Of a stretch of 64,000 bases of DNA, positions 29,220 through 38,880 are shown piece after piece. The stretch is taken from assembly GCF_031458255.1 (NCBI RefSeq), contig NZ_JAVDYC010000001.1, positions 3,109,001 through 3,173,000 on the forward strand, in the 5' to 3' direction. Made by a program: the position numbers and the translations under genes. The notes beneath the pieces are model-generated. The model was not told the DNA's origin and searched no databases. It saw nothing but the letters and a program-made list of their open reading frames with translations. Each line of letters starts with the position of its first letter. The first letter of the stretch is position 1. The stretch is from Catenuloplanes niger. GTDB lineage: Bacteria; Actinomycetota; Actinomycetes; Mycobacteriales; Micromonosporaceae.

Positions 29220-29281
29220 GCGGGCTCGCGAGCACCCCACCGGTGCGCCACGACCGGCACCCCAGCGGCGGCCCGGCATGA
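29216..29281 (+). CDS. 21-codon micro-ORF overlapping both neighbours
   Basis: GTG 29216 overlaps the upstream stop as GTGA, and its own TGA (29279-29281) overlaps the next ATG as ATGA. The 21-residue product VSGLASTPPVRHDRHPSGGP(A) has no motif. It fits the 4-nt-overlap style of the whole operon, so it may be translated mainly to couple ribosomes to the DUF4129 gene. It could also be chance. Confidence 0.35.
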   Translation: MSGLASTPPVRHDRHPSGGPA

Positions 29282-29847
29282 GTTTCAGCAGGTGGTGGAC
29301 CGAGACGGTGGGCACGATCGACGACGCGATCGGGGCCGGCACCGCCATGCTGATCCTGCTGCTCACCGCGTTCCTGGTGGCGATCCTCTGGTACGCCTAC
29401 CCGGCCTGGGTGCCGCGCCGGCTGCCCCGGGTGCGCCTGCCCCGATGGCGGCGCCGCCGTCGCACGCCGCGGCCGGCCCCGGCCGAGGCGGTCGAGACCG
29501 TGGAGATCGACACGCTGCCGACCATGCCGTCGGCCTCGCTGAGCACGCTCGCCGACCGGTACGCGGCCGAGGGCCGCTACGCCGAGGCGGTCCGGGAACG
29601 GCACCGCGCGATGGTCCGCGAACTGGTCGAGAAGCACGTCATCGAGCACCACCCGGAGTGGACCGTGACGGAGCTGGCCGGGGCCGCCGCCCGGGCCCGG
29701 CCCGCGCTCGGCGCGCCGCTGCGCACGGCCGCGACGATCTTCTCCGACATCTGGTACGGCCAGCGCCCGGCCGAGCCCGGCCACGACGAGCGCATGCGCG
29801 AGCTCACCGCCGAGCTCGGCGCGGCGCTGAGGGGCGGCGGCCGGTGA
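29278..29847 (+). CDS. DUF4129-domain membrane protein
   Basis: 189-residue protein with one membrane helix (MLILLLTAFLVAILWYA, about 24-42), an Arg-rich stop-transfer stretch (LPRWRRRRR) and a cytoplasmic C-terminal DUF4129 domain (about 85-160, with DRYAAEGRYAEAVRERHRAM). DUF4129 proteins regularly accompany MoxR ATPases and DUF58 proteins; a transglutaminase-linked envelope role has been proposed for the family. ATG 29278; its stop overlaps the DUF4350 start by 4 nt. Confidence 0.85.
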   Translation: MSFSRWWTETVGTIDDAIGAGTAMLILLLTAFLVAILWYAYPAWVPRRLPRVRLPRWRRRRRTPRPAPAEAVETVEIDTLPTMPSASLSTLADRYAAEGRYAEAVRERHRAMVRELVEKHVIEHHPEWTVTELAGAAARARPALGAPLRTAATIFSDIWYGQRPAEPGHDERMRELTAELGAALRGGGR

Positions 29848-31169
29848 AACGCCGATACCGGATCGTCATCCCGGTGGTGATCGCGCTGGTCCTGCTGCTG
29901 ACCACCGGCGTCACCTACGCGATCGAGGAACCGGACCCGGCGGCGGCGGACTACCTGTCGCCGGCCGTCACGTCCGCGGTCGGCGGCAGCGCGCTCGACC
30001 GGGCGCTGCGCGCCACCGGCGTCGACGTCCGGCACCTGACCAGGACCTCGGACGCGCTGGTCGAGGCGTACCGGGGGAACGCCACGCTGTTCATCCCGGC
30101 ACCGGAGGCGATCCACCCGGAGTACCTGCGCATGCTCGACCTGCTGCCGCCCACCACCAGGATCGTGCTGGTCGCGCCCGCCGGCCCGACGCTGCGCGCG
30201 GCCGGGCTCGGGATCACCGCGCAGAGCCGCCGGTGGACCACCAAGGCGGTCCCGCCGGACGCGGAGCAGGCCGCGCCGTGCCGGATCGACGAGGCGCGCG
30301 TGGCCGGCACCGCCGCCGCGCTGCGCCAGCGCTACGCCGGGACCGGCCCGGCCTGCTACGGGCACGGCCTGATCCGCGCGCACGACCTCGCGGCCGAGAC
30401 GTATGTGATCGGTGCCGGCGACCCGTTCCGCAACGACCGGATCCGCGAGCACGGCAACGAACGGCTCGCGGTCGGGCTGCTCGGCACGCGGGGGCGGATG
30501 ATCTGGCTGGACCGGCACCGGCTGGAACCGCCGCCGCTCTACGCCTCCGCCCGGCCGGAGGGCCCGGACGCACCGCCCTCGCTCTACCCGGACGCCCCCG
30601 GCGACAGCGACACCACCGGCCCCGACGAGCGGCCCGCCCCGGACGGCAGCCCCCGGCCGGGCGGCGCCGGACCGGACGACGGCGACTCGGGCGGCGCCGG
30701 CGACGACCAGCGCGCGGACGGCCCGGCCCCGCCGGACGACCACCCGGTGCTCGACGCGTTCCCACCCTGGTTCTGGGCCATGCTGGTGCTGCTCGCCACG
30801 GCGGCGCTGGCCACCGCGCTGTGGCGGGCCCGGCGCCTCGGCCCGCCGGTCGTGGAACCGCTGCCGGTCCAGGTCCGCGCGCACGAGACCGTGCTCGGCC
30901 GGGGCCGTCTCTACCGGCGGGCCCGCGCCGCGCCGCACAGCGCGGAGATCCTCCGCGAGGCCGCCCGCCGGCGGCTCGCCCACCGCCTGCGGCTCGCTCC
31001 GGGCGCCGACCTGAGCGCGGCCGTCGCCGCGCACCTGCGATCGGACGAGCGGGAGGTACGCCGCGTGCTGTACGACTTCCAGGTGACCGACGACGGCGAG
31101 CTGGTCTGGCTGGCCCGCGCGCTGCACGGGCTGACCACCGCCGTGACACACGAAGGAGACGACCGGTGA
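29844..31169 (+). CDS. DUF4350-domain protein
   Basis: 441-residue protein. It has an N-terminal signal-anchor (RIVIPVVIALVLLLTTGVTY) and an extracytoplasmic DUF4350 domain (about 35-200) with ALRATGVDVRHLTRTSDALV. An acidic Pro/Gly-rich linker (about 235-300) leads to a second membrane helix (FPPWFWAMLVLLATAALAT) and a basic cytoplasmic tail of about 120 residues. DUF4350 is related to ABC-associated substrate-like domains, but no catalytic residues are evident. GTG 29844 overlaps the previous stop (GTGA); the stop overlaps the moxR start. Confidence 0.85.
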   Translation: MKRRYRIVIPVVIALVLLLTTGVTYAIEEPDPAAADYLSPAVTSAVGGSALDRALRATGVDVRHLTRTSDALVEAYRGNATLFIPAPEAIHPEYLRMLDLLPPTTRIVLVAPAGPTLRAAGLGITAQSRRWTTKAVPPDAEQAAPCRIDEARVAGTAAALRQRYAGTGPACYGHGLIRAHDLAAETYVIGAGDPFRNDRIREHGNERLAVGLLGTRGRMIWLDRHRLEPPPLYASARPEGPDAPPSLYPDAPGDSDTTGPDERPAPDGSPRPGGAGPDDGDSGGAGDDQRADGPAPPDDHPVLDAFPPWFWAMLVLLATAALATALWRARRLGPPVVEPLPVQVRAHETVLGRGRLYRRARAAPHSAEILREAARRRLAHRLRLAPGADLSAAVAAHLRSDEREVRRVLYDFQVTDDGELVWLARALHGLTTAVTHEGDDR

Positions 31170-32146
31170 CCCAGAACGCGCTCGCGGTGGCGACCACCGA
31201 CGACGCCCGGGAGCCGCTGCACCGGCTGCGCGCCGAGGTGGCCAAGGCGGTGGTCGGGCAGGACTCCGTGGTCACCGGCGTGCTGATCGCGCTGCTGTGC
31301 CGCGGTCACGTGCTCCTCGAAGGCGTGCCCGGGGTGGCGAAGACGCTGCTCGTCCGTACCGTGGCGGCGGCTCTCGACCTGGACGCGAAGCGTCTGCAGT
31401 TCACGCCGGACCTGATGCCCGGCGACGTGACCGGCTCGCTGGTCTTCGACCCGCACTCCGCGAAGTTCGAGTTCCGCAACGGGCCGGTCTTCACGAACCT
31501 GCTGCTCGCCGACGAGATCAACCGGACGCCGCCGAAGACCCAGTCCGCGCTGCTGGAGGTGATGGAGGAACGGCAGGTCTCGGTGGAGGGCGTGCCCCGC
31601 CCGCTGCCGGACGTGTTCATCGTGGCCGCCACCCAGAACCCGGTCGAGTACGAGGGCACCTACCCGCTGCCCGAGGCGCAGCTCGACCGGTTCCTGCTGA
31701 AACTGACCGTGCCGCTGCCGAACCGCGACGAGGAACTGGGCGTGCTGCGCGCCCACCACGCCGGCTTCGACCCGCGCGACCTCGCCGCCGCCGGTGTCCA
31801 GCGGGTCGCCACCGCGGACGACCTGAACGCCGGACGCGCCGCCGTCGCCCGGGTCGCGGTCGCCGACCCGGTGCTGGCCTACATGGTCGACATCTGCCGC
31901 GCCACCCGCGTCTCACCCGCGTTCGAGCTGGGCGCGTCGCCGCGCGGCGCGACCGCGCTGCTGGCCACGTCGAAGGCGTGGGGCTGGCTGGCCGGCCGGG
32001 ACTACGTCACGCCGGACGACGTCAAGCAGGTCGCCCGCGCCACGCTGCGGCACCGGGTCCGGCTGCGCCCCGAGGCCGAGCTGGAGGGCGTGACCACGGA
32101 CGCGGTACTGGCGTCCGTGCTCGCGTCCGTCCCGGCCCCACGATGA
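31166..32146 (+). CDS. MoxR-family AAA+ ATPase
   Basis: 326-residue AAA+ ATPase of the MoxR type, usually chaperones that help DUF58/VWA partners mature. Walker A is EGVPGVAKTLLV, Walker B LLLADEINRTPPKT, sensor 1 VAATQNPVEYEG, and the lid domain ends in TPDDVKQVARATLRHRVRLR. GTG 31166 follows GAAGGAG by 7 nt and overlaps the DUF4350 stop by 4 nt; its own stop overlaps the DUF58 ATG. The operon context (DUF4129-DUF4350-MoxR-DUF58) is the standard actinobacterial arrangement. Confidence 0.95.
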   Translation: MTQNALAVATTDDAREPLHRLRAEVAKAVVGQDSVVTGVLIALLCRGHVLLEGVPGVAKTLLVRTVAAALDLDAKRLQFTPDLMPGDVTGSLVFDPHSAKFEFRNGPVFTNLLLADEINRTPPKTQSALLEVMEERQVSVEGVPRPLPDVFIVAATQNPVEYEGTYPLPEAQLDRFLLKLTVPLPNRDEELGVLRAHHAGFDPRDLAAAGVQRVATADDLNAGRAAVARVAVADPVLAYMVDICRATRVSPAFELGASPRGATALLATSKAWGWLAGRDYVTPDDVKQVARATLRHRVRLRPEAELEGVTTDAVLASVLASVPAPR

Positions 32147-33588
32147 TCACCTGGCGTGCCGCGCTGCTGCTGGCCGCCGGCGCCCTCACCATGCCGCTGT
32201 GGCCGTGGCCGTGGACCGGCCTGGCCGTGGTGCTCGGCACCGTGGCGCTGCTGACCGCGCTCGACGCCCGGGCCGCGGCCGCGCTCCGGCACGTCACACT
32301 CACCCGCGACGGCCAGCGCGCGGTCCGGCTCGGCGACTCGGCCGTGGTCCGCCTGCACGTGCACAACCGGGGGGTACGGACGCTGCGCGCCGAGATCCGC
32401 GACGACTGGGTGCCGTCGGCCGGTGCGCACCGCGCGGTGCACCGGCTGGAGATCGAGCCGGGGGACACCGGGATCGTCGAGACCCGGCTGCGGCCCACCC
32501 GGCGCGGCGACCGGCCCGCGGTCCGGGTCACGCTGCGCTCGCACGGGCCGTTCCGGCTCGCGTTCCGGCAGCTGGCCGGGCGCCCGGTCACGCCGGAGTG
32601 GACGCTACGCGCGCTGCCCCGGTTCGAGTCCCGCCGGTTCCTCGCGGAGAAGGTGTCCCGGCTGCGGATCCTCGACGGCTCCACCGTCACCCGCGGGCGC
32701 GGCCAGGGCACCGAGTTCGACGCGCTCCGCGAGTACGTGATCGGCGACGACGTCCGCTCGATCGACTGGCGGGCCAGCGCACGCCGCTCGGACGTGCTGG
32801 TCCGCACCTGGCGCCCGGAACGCGACCGGCGTGTCCTGTGCGTCATCGACACCGGCCGCACCTCGGCGGCCCGCGTCGACCGCACCACCGACCCGGGCCG
32901 GCGACCCGGCTGGCTGCACGGTGCCGGGCCGCTCGGTGCCGGTCTTGCCGGTGCCGGTGCCGGTGCCGGGTTGTCCGGTGGCGGTGGGGTGTCGACGGAT
33001 GCGGTGGGCGTGCCGGGGCACGGGGAGCCGCGGCTGGACGCCGCGATCGACGCCGCGCTGCTGCTGGCCGCGCTCGCCGCCCGCGCCGGTGACCGGGTGG
33101 ACCTGCTGGCCGTGGACACCGCCGTGCGCGCCGCCGTCTCCGGCGCCGGCCGCGAGGCCCTGCTCCCCCGGCTGGTCGACGCGCTCGCGCCGCTCCAGCC
33201 AGCGCTGGTGGAGACGGATTTCGAGCTGGTCGTCGGCGAGATCCTCCGCCGCGAGCGCAAACGGGCCCTGGTCGTCCTGTTCACCACGCTGGAACCCGGG
33301 CCGCTCGGCGAGGGCCTGCTCCCGGTGCTGCCCCGCCTCGCGGCCCGCCACCGGGTCGTGCTCGCGTCCGTCCACGACCCCGCGCTGGCCGCGCTCACCG
33401 CCCGCCCGCCGGACACGCCCGACCAGGCCTACGCCGCGGCCGCCGCCCACCAGGCCTACGCCGAACGCCACCGCGTCCGCGCCGCCCTCACCCGCCACGG
33501 GGTCGACGTGGTGGACGCGCCGCTGGACCTGTTCGCCTCCCGGGTCAGCGACGCCTACCTCACCCTCAAAGCGGCGGGCCGGCTCTGA
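32143..33588 (+). CDS. DUF58/VWA-like membrane protein
   Basis: 481-residue partner of the MoxR ATPase. Two N-terminal hydrophobic segments (about 5-40) precede a beta-rich region and the DUF58 signature GDDVRSIDWRASARRSDVLV. A von Willebrand-type fold follows, with a Ser/Asp-containing start at RRVLCVIDTGRTSA. Between the first VWA strand and RLDAAIDAALLLAAL there is a Gly/Ala-rich insert (about residues 255-285, GAGLAGAGAGAGLSGGGG) not usual for the family. ATG 32143 overlaps the moxR stop (ATGA). Last gene of the operon. Confidence 0.9.
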   Translation: MITWRAALLLAAGALTMPLWPWPWTGLAVVLGTVALLTALDARAAAALRHVTLTRDGQRAVRLGDSAVVRLHVHNRGVRTLRAEIRDDWVPSAGAHRAVHRLEIEPGDTGIVETRLRPTRRGDRPAVRVTLRSHGPFRLAFRQLAGRPVTPEWTLRALPRFESRRFLAEKVSRLRILDGSTVTRGRGQGTEFDALREYVIGDDVRSIDWRASARRSDVLVRTWRPERDRRVLCVIDTGRTSAARVDRTTDPGRRPGWLHGAGPLGAGLAGAGAGAGLSGGGGVSTDAVGVPGHGEPRLDAAIDAALLLAALAARAGDRVDLLAVDTAVRAAVSGAGREALLPRLVDALAPLQPALVETDFELVVGEILRRERKRALVVLFTTLEPGPLGEGLLPVLPRLAARHRVVLASVHDPALAALTARPPDTPDQAYAAAAAHQAYAERHRVRAALTRHGVDVVDAPLDLFASRVSDAYLTLKAAGRL

Positions 33589-33690
33589 CGCGTGGTTCTG
33601 ATGGGCCTCGGCGACGAGCCCGCACCGGACCGCACTGCGGCGACCGCGCTCGCGCACACCGTACCCGTGCACTCGCCTCTGCCCGGATGC

Positions 33691-34647
33691 TCAGTCAGCG
33701 TCCGCCGGCTCCGGCCGGGGCCGGGCACCGAGGACGATGACGTAGCCGAGGAAGGCCAGCCAGACCGTGGCGCCGATGCCGATCCGGAGGGCCGTCGGCA
33801 ACGGTGACGGCGTGACCAGGGCTTCGACCAGCGCGGAGATCGCGAACAACCCGATCAACCCGACCGCCACGACCATGCCCTCGCGTGCGGTCTCGGCCAG
33901 CGCGCGCCCGCGGGTGCGGTCCGGGCCCGGGGCGATCCAGGCCCAGCCGACGCGCAGGCCGACGCCGGCCGCGACGAAGATGCCGGTCAGCTCCAGCAGG
34001 CCGTGCGGGGTGATCAGGCCGAAGAACTGGTCGGCGCTGCCGTGGTCGATCATCACGCCGCCGACCACGCCGATGTTGAGCGCGTTCTGCCAGAGGAGCC
34101 AGATCACCGGGACGATGAGTACGCCGGAGGCCAGGCACTGCGCGGCCAGCCAGGCGTTGTGGGTCCACAGGTGGAACGCGAACGACGCGGGCAGGAACTC
34201 GGTGTAGTAGCCGGCGAACTCGCTCTCCACCAGGCTCCGGGCCCGCTCCTCGCCGATGAACGCGGCGGCGCTCTCCGGGTGGGTGGAGACCCAGGACATC
34301 AGGAACGCGGTGAGCGCGCAGAACGCCACGGCCACGCCGGACCACCAGGGCCAGGCACGGTAGACCGCGCGGGGGAAGCCGTGCGTGACGAACCGGCCGG
34401 CGTCGGCCAGGCGCAGGCGGCGGCCGCCGGTGATGGTGGCGCGCGCGGTCAGCACCAGCCGGGAGAGGCGGGCGACCAGGATCGGGTCGGGCGAGCGGCT
34501 GCGGACCACGGACAGGTGCGTGGTGGCGCGCTGGTAGAGCGCGAGCAGCTCGTCGACCTCGGCCGGGGACAGCCGGCGGCCGCGGGAGAGCTGCTCCAGC
34601 CGGCGCCACTCGCCGTCGTGCTCCGCCACGTACGCATCAAGATCCAC
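33691..34647 (-). CDS. SpoIIM/DUF95-family membrane protein
   Basis: 318-residue integral membrane protein. The N-terminal cytoplasmic helices (about 1-85, DLDAYVAEHDGEWRRLEQL) precede about five membrane segments. The region around LLWQNALNIGVVGGVMIDHG and LITPHGLLELTGIFVAAG shows the SpoIIM signature. In Bacillus SpoIIM is part of a peptidoglycan hydrolase complex; in actinobacteria the family accompanies MoxR/DUF58 and RDD genes and its job is unknown. GTG 34647. It is divergent from the RDD gene, 40 nt away. Confidence 0.92.
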   Translation of the reverse strand: MDLDAYVAEHDGEWRRLEQLSRGRRLSPAEVDELLALYQRATTHLSVVRSRSPDPILVARLSRLVLTARATITGGRRLRLADAGRFVTHGFPRAVYRAWPWWSGVAVAFCALTAFLMSWVSTHPESAAAFIGEERARSLVESEFAGYYTEFLPASFAFHLWTHNAWLAAQCLASGVLIVPVIWLLWQNALNIGVVGGVMIDHGSADQFFGLITPHGLLELTGIFVAAGVGLRVGWAWIAPGPDRTRGRALAETAREGMVVAVGLIGLFAISALVEALVTPSPLPTALRIGIGATVWLAFLGYVIVLGARPRPEPADAD

Positions 34648-34675
34648 TAATCCCCCTGCTCACGTCCGTCCGGCA

Positions 34676-34681
34676 TAGTGT
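34676..34681 (+). promoter_or_regulatory. Leaderless promoter -10 box of the RDD gene
   Basis: TAGTGT fits TANNNT and ends 6 nt before GTG 34688, with no ribosome-binding sequence between. Confidence 0.55.
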
Positions 34682-34687
34682 TTCACT

Positions 34688-35713
34688 GTGCGCGTGGCGG
34701 ACGGGAATGCGGCAGGCAACGGCCTGGTCTCCGGCGAGGCGGTCGAGGTCGAGATCCGGGTGGCCCGTCCGGGGTCGCGGGTGCTCGCGCTCGCGATCGA
34801 CATCGTGGTCCAGATCGGGCTCGCGCTGACCATCACCACGACGCTGCTGTTGACGTTGGGCATCTCCGGCCTGCTGAGCCGGGTGGACGAGGCCGTGATG
34901 AGCGCGCTGACCATCATCGTGACCGCGCTGGTGCTGGTCGGCTACCCGACGGTCGCGGAGACGGTGTCCGGCGGGCGGACCGCCGGCAAGTCACTGGTCG
35001 GCATCCGCGTGGTCCGCGACGACGGCGGCCCCATCCAGTTGCGGCACGCGTTCACCCGCGCGCTGGTCGGCGTGGCCCTGGAGTGGCCGGGGCTGGTGCT
35101 GCCGCTGGTCACCTGGATCGCGAGCCTGTTCACGATGCTCACCAACCCGCTCGGCAAGCGGCTCGGCGACCTCGCGGCCGGCACCATCGTCATCCACGAC
35201 CGGGCCGCGACCGGCTGGGGCTGGGTGCCGGGCATGCCGCCCGCGCTGGCCGGGTGGGCGCTCACGCTCGACCTGACCGGGCTCGGTGACGACCTCGCGC
35301 TCGCGGTCCGGCACTTCCTGTCCCGGGGCAGCACGCTGGTCGAGCCGGACCGCAGCCGCCTCGGGCGCACGCTCGCCGCCGAGGTCGCGTCCGTCACCGC
35401 ACCCCCACCACCACCCGGCGTCCCGGACTGGGCCTATCTGGCCGCGGTGCTGGCGGAACGACACCGCCGCGCCACGCACCGGCTGGCCCGCAACCGGTCC
35501 GTCTCGGCCGCGCTCTGGCCGAGCCTGCCGCAGCCCGGCTTCCGCCCGCCGCCCCCGGTGCCACCCGACGCCCGCGCGGAGTGGCCCAGCCAGACCTGGC
35601 CACGCCCACCGTGGCAGGCCGACCGCCAGCTCCCGGACTGGACCGGCATGACTCCCCCACCCATGGCCAGCACACTCCGCCCACCACCGCCGACGGAGCA
35701 CCGCAACGAATAA
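34688..35713 (+). CDS. RDD-family membrane protein
   Basis: 341-residue protein whose N-terminal half is an RDD domain: PGSRVLALAIDIVVQIGLAL with the Arg/Asp pair, then TAGKSLVGIRVVRDDGGPIQ and GKRLGDLAAGTIVIHD. It has about four membrane segments. The C-terminal roughly 150 residues are cytoplasmic and Pro-rich. RDD proteins have been linked to Na+/H+ or transport functions in a few cases; the specific role here is unknown. GTG 34688 is probably a leaderless start. Confidence 0.9.
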   Translation: MRVADGNAAGNGLVSGEAVEVEIRVARPGSRVLALAIDIVVQIGLALTITTTLLLTLGISGLLSRVDEAVMSALTIIVTALVLVGYPTVAETVSGGRTAGKSLVGIRVVRDDGGPIQLRHAFTRALVGVALEWPGLVLPLVTWIASLFTMLTNPLGKRLGDLAAGTIVIHDRAATGWGWVPGMPPALAGWALTLDLTGLGDDLALAVRHFLSRGSTLVEPDRSRLGRTLAAEVASVTAPPPPPGVPDWAYLAAVLAERHRRATHRLARNRSVSAALWPSLPQPGFRPPPPVPPDARAEWPSQTWPRPPWQADRQLPDWTGMTPPPMASTLRPPPPTEHRNE

Positions 35714-35746
35714 AACCCCCAGCGGGTACGTCCGCCGGGGGTGTTT
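35714..35746. terminator. Bidirectional terminator between the RDD gene and the DUF397 gene
   Basis: AACCCCC-A-GCGG pairs with CCGC-C-GGGGGT around a GTACGT loop, with an A-run on one side and GTGTTT on the other. It lies between two converging genes, 1 nt after the RDD stop. Confidence 0.75.
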
Positions 35747-35756
35747 CCGCGTACCG

Positions 35757-35975
35757 CTAGCGGACGATACGACCGTCGGAGACGACACCGATCAGGTGCG
35801 TCCACGCATCGTGGCCGACCGTGAGCATCGGGCCGTCCGGGTCCTTCGAGTCCCGCACGTGCACCGACTCGGGCATCGCGGCGACCTCGACACAGGCACC
35901 GTTGGAGGAGCTCCGACTGCTCTTGCGCCATGGCAGGACATGGCCGTGCGACGCGGCAAGCATCCGCGCCACCAT
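35757..35975 (-). CDS. DUF397-domain protein
   Basis: 72-residue protein with the DUF397 core WRKSSRSSSNGACVEVA, VHVRDSKDPDGPML and a closing W-x-x-L/I segment. It is encoded 22 nt downstream of an XRE regulator. In actinomycetes such XRE/DUF397 pairs are very common, behave like the BldB/WhiJ type of regulatory pairs and resemble toxin-antitoxin partners. Start ATG 35975 or ATG 35963; AGAGAGG directly precedes the first. Confidence 0.88.
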   Translation of the reverse strand: MVARMLAASHGHVLPWRKSSRSSSNGACVEVAAMPESVHVRDSKDPDGPMLTVGHDAWTHLIGVVSDGRIVR

Positions 35976-35997
35976 CCTCTCTGAATGGGTTCCGGGG

Positions 35998-36861
35998 TTA
36001 TATCTCGCGCGCGGCCGCCCGGATGAATTCGATCGATTTCTCCGGCGGCAACGCGACGTCACGCAGACCTTCGAAGCTGGTCGCGTATCCGTCCACTTCC
36101 TCGGGTCGTTCGCGGAAGGTTCCGCCGGTCCGAGAATCGGCGTAGACGAGTCGCTGCCCACCGGCGAAGTCCATGATGCAGAACGATCCGGCGAGCCCGG
36201 AGTGTGCGCCGGCGTCGAAGGGAACCACCAGAATGGTGACGTTCGGCCGGTCGGAGACCTCGACCAGGCGACCCAGCTGACGGCGCTGGACCTCGCGGCC
36301 GCCCACCCGGCGACGCAGCACGGCCTCGTCGAGCACCCAGAGAAGATCGGGTGCGGGCTGCCGGCCGATCACGGCCTGCCGGGCCAGCCGCACCGCGGCG
36401 CGCTGCTCTATCTCCTCGTCCCGGGCCGGTCGCCCGTCGGGACGCAGGTCGTCGGTCCGAAAGATCTCCCGTGCGTACTCGTCGGTCTGCAGCAGACCGG
36501 GGACGAGCAGCGCCTCGTACGCGCGGAGCCGGACCACCTCGGCCTCGAAGCCGATGTAGGTCTCGTACGCGTCCGGGAGGACGTCGCCGTAGGCCTCCCA
36601 CCAGGCGCGCTGGCGGGACTGGACGGCGACGGCGCGGATGCGGCGGCGGTCGTCGTCGGGGACGTCGTAGGTGTCGAGGAGGGCGTCGAGGTCGCGGTTG
36701 CGGATGCCGGTGTGGGCGGTCTCGATGCGGCTGAGTTTGCTCTCCGACCAGCCCAGCGAGCGCGCCACATCGGCCACGGTGCGGCGGGTGGCCTCGCGGA
36801 GGCGTCGTAGCTCAGCGCCGAGCTGCCGTCGTAGGGTGGTGGGGCTGGGCTTCACGGCCAT
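35998..36861 (-). CDS. XRE-family regulator with DUF5753 domain
   Basis: 287-residue WhiJ-like regulator. The N-terminal HTH_XRE contains LRRQLGAELRRLREATRRTV and SLGWSESKLSRIETAHTGI. The C-terminal DUF5753 ligand-like domain spans about residues 95-280 (YEALLVPGLLQTDEYAREIF, FCIMDFAGGQRLVYADSRTG). ATG 36861 sits 7 nt after TAACGT (36874-36869), so the mRNA is probably leaderless. It forms an operon with the DUF397 gene; such pairs act in development and stress control in Streptomyces. Confidence 0.92.
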   Translation of the reverse strand: MAVKPSPTTLRRQLGAELRRLREATRRTVADVARSLGWSESKLSRIETAHTGIRNRDLDALLDTYDVPDDDRRRIRAVAVQSRQRAWWEAYGDVLPDAYETYIGFEAEVVRLRAYEALLVPGLLQTDEYAREIFRTDDLRPDGRPARDEEIEQRAAVRLARQAVIGRQPAPDLLWVLDEAVLRRRVGGREVQRRQLGRLVEVSDRPNVTILVVPFDAGAHSGLAGSFCIMDFAGGQRLVYADSRTGGTFRERPEEVDGYATSFEGLRDVALPPEKSIEFIRAAAREI

Positions 36862-36941
36862 CGGCAACACGTTACTGCAAGATCCGATTAGGACTGTGCA
36901 GGCCACGGCGGTGTCGAGTGCAACGAGCCCGCATCGATCTG

Positions 36942-36966
36942 CACTTGCATCCGCGGTCTGCAAGTG
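36942..36966. promoter_or_regulatory. Inverted repeat, possible XRE operator
   Basis: CACTTGCA and TGCAAGTG are perfect 8-bp arms with a 9-nt spacer, about 70 nt upstream of the XRE -10 box. The half-site CTGCAAG recurs next to that -10 box at about 36875. Confidence 0.45.
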
Positions 36967-37168
36967 GCCTAATGAGCACTAAGCCAGACGGGTACGGAGC
37001 GCTGCCGGCGGCAAACGGCGGCCCCGGGGCCCGGGCTCATCGAGGGGAACAACGCTCAGGAGGGGTGGGTTCCGGCGGCGGCAAACGCCGGTCCTCCGCC
37101 CCTCCTGTCGTGCCTTCCGGACCACACCGCCGCGACCTGTGACATGGGCGCGGTCGTAGTAGAGGAAC

Positions 37169-37198
37169 AGGGGCGCCCCACCGTGGCGGGGCGCCCCT
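37169..37198 (-). terminator. ahcY terminator
   Basis: 11-bp perfect stem AGGGGCGCCCC / GGGGCGCCCCT with an 8-nt loop, 21 nt beyond the ahcY stop. No clear T-run. The palindrome could also end a plus-strand transcript from the region to its left. Confidence 0.7.
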
Positions 37199-37219
37199 GA
37201 TCTTTGCTCGAGCCGGAAC

Positions 37220-38692
<1,473 letters not shown>

Positions 38693-38783
38693 GAAAGCTC
38701 CTGTCGATACGTCACCGATGACCGACCCACTACCTTACGCGCCACTGGTTGTAGCCGTGGAATCGCGCTGGTCAGCGGCGTCT

Positions 38784-38873
38784 GGACATGCGCACGGGGC
38801 GGTCGGTGACGTGAGTCCCGACCGCCCCGTGCATCCCCCCGGTTTGGCATGTCCGCGCGGCCACCTCGTGGCC
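38784..38873 (-). ncRNA. Structured 5' leader of ahcY (candidate cis-regulatory RNA)
   Basis: On the minus strand, just after the probable start site, come a small hairpin (GGCCAC-GAG-GTGGCC, 38873-38859) and then a large one. The outer 8-bp stem GGACATGC/GCATGTCC (38854-38847 with 38791-38784) encloses a 14-nt bulge CAAACCGGGGGGAT. A perfect 15-bp inner stem (38832-38818 with 38806-38792) closes an 11-nt loop. It does not match the SAH or SAM riboswitch consensus I know. Confidence 0.45.
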
Positions 38874-38880
38874 TTGCGTA

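Larger units (their letters stand above)
36862..37219. other. Intergenic region between the XRE gene and ahcY
   Basis: The region holds several structures. The XRE -10 box TAACGT is at 36874-36869. A perfect 8-bp inverted repeat CACTTGCA-N9-TGCAAGTG (36942-36966) may be an operator. A 49-nt hairpin (AGGAGGGG pairing with CCCCTCCT, inner CCGGCG/CGCCGG) lies at 37058-37106, and a strong terminator at 37169-37198. A 56-codon plus-strand frame (ATG 36972 to 37142) exists but I see no reason to call it a gene. Confidence 0.6.

Noticed and set aside
37021-37110. ydaO/c-di-AMP riboswitch
   Set aside because: A GGGGAAC-like patch is present, but the rest of the consensus and a downstream target gene on that strand are missing.
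36972-37142. 56-codon plus-strand gene
   Set aside because: No ribosome site, no homology recognised, and it overlaps a hairpin-forming region.
38784-38854. Classic SAH or SAM riboswitch at ahcY
   Set aside because: The stems are strong but the conserved nucleotides I know for these classes are not present, so I list it only as an unclassified leader.
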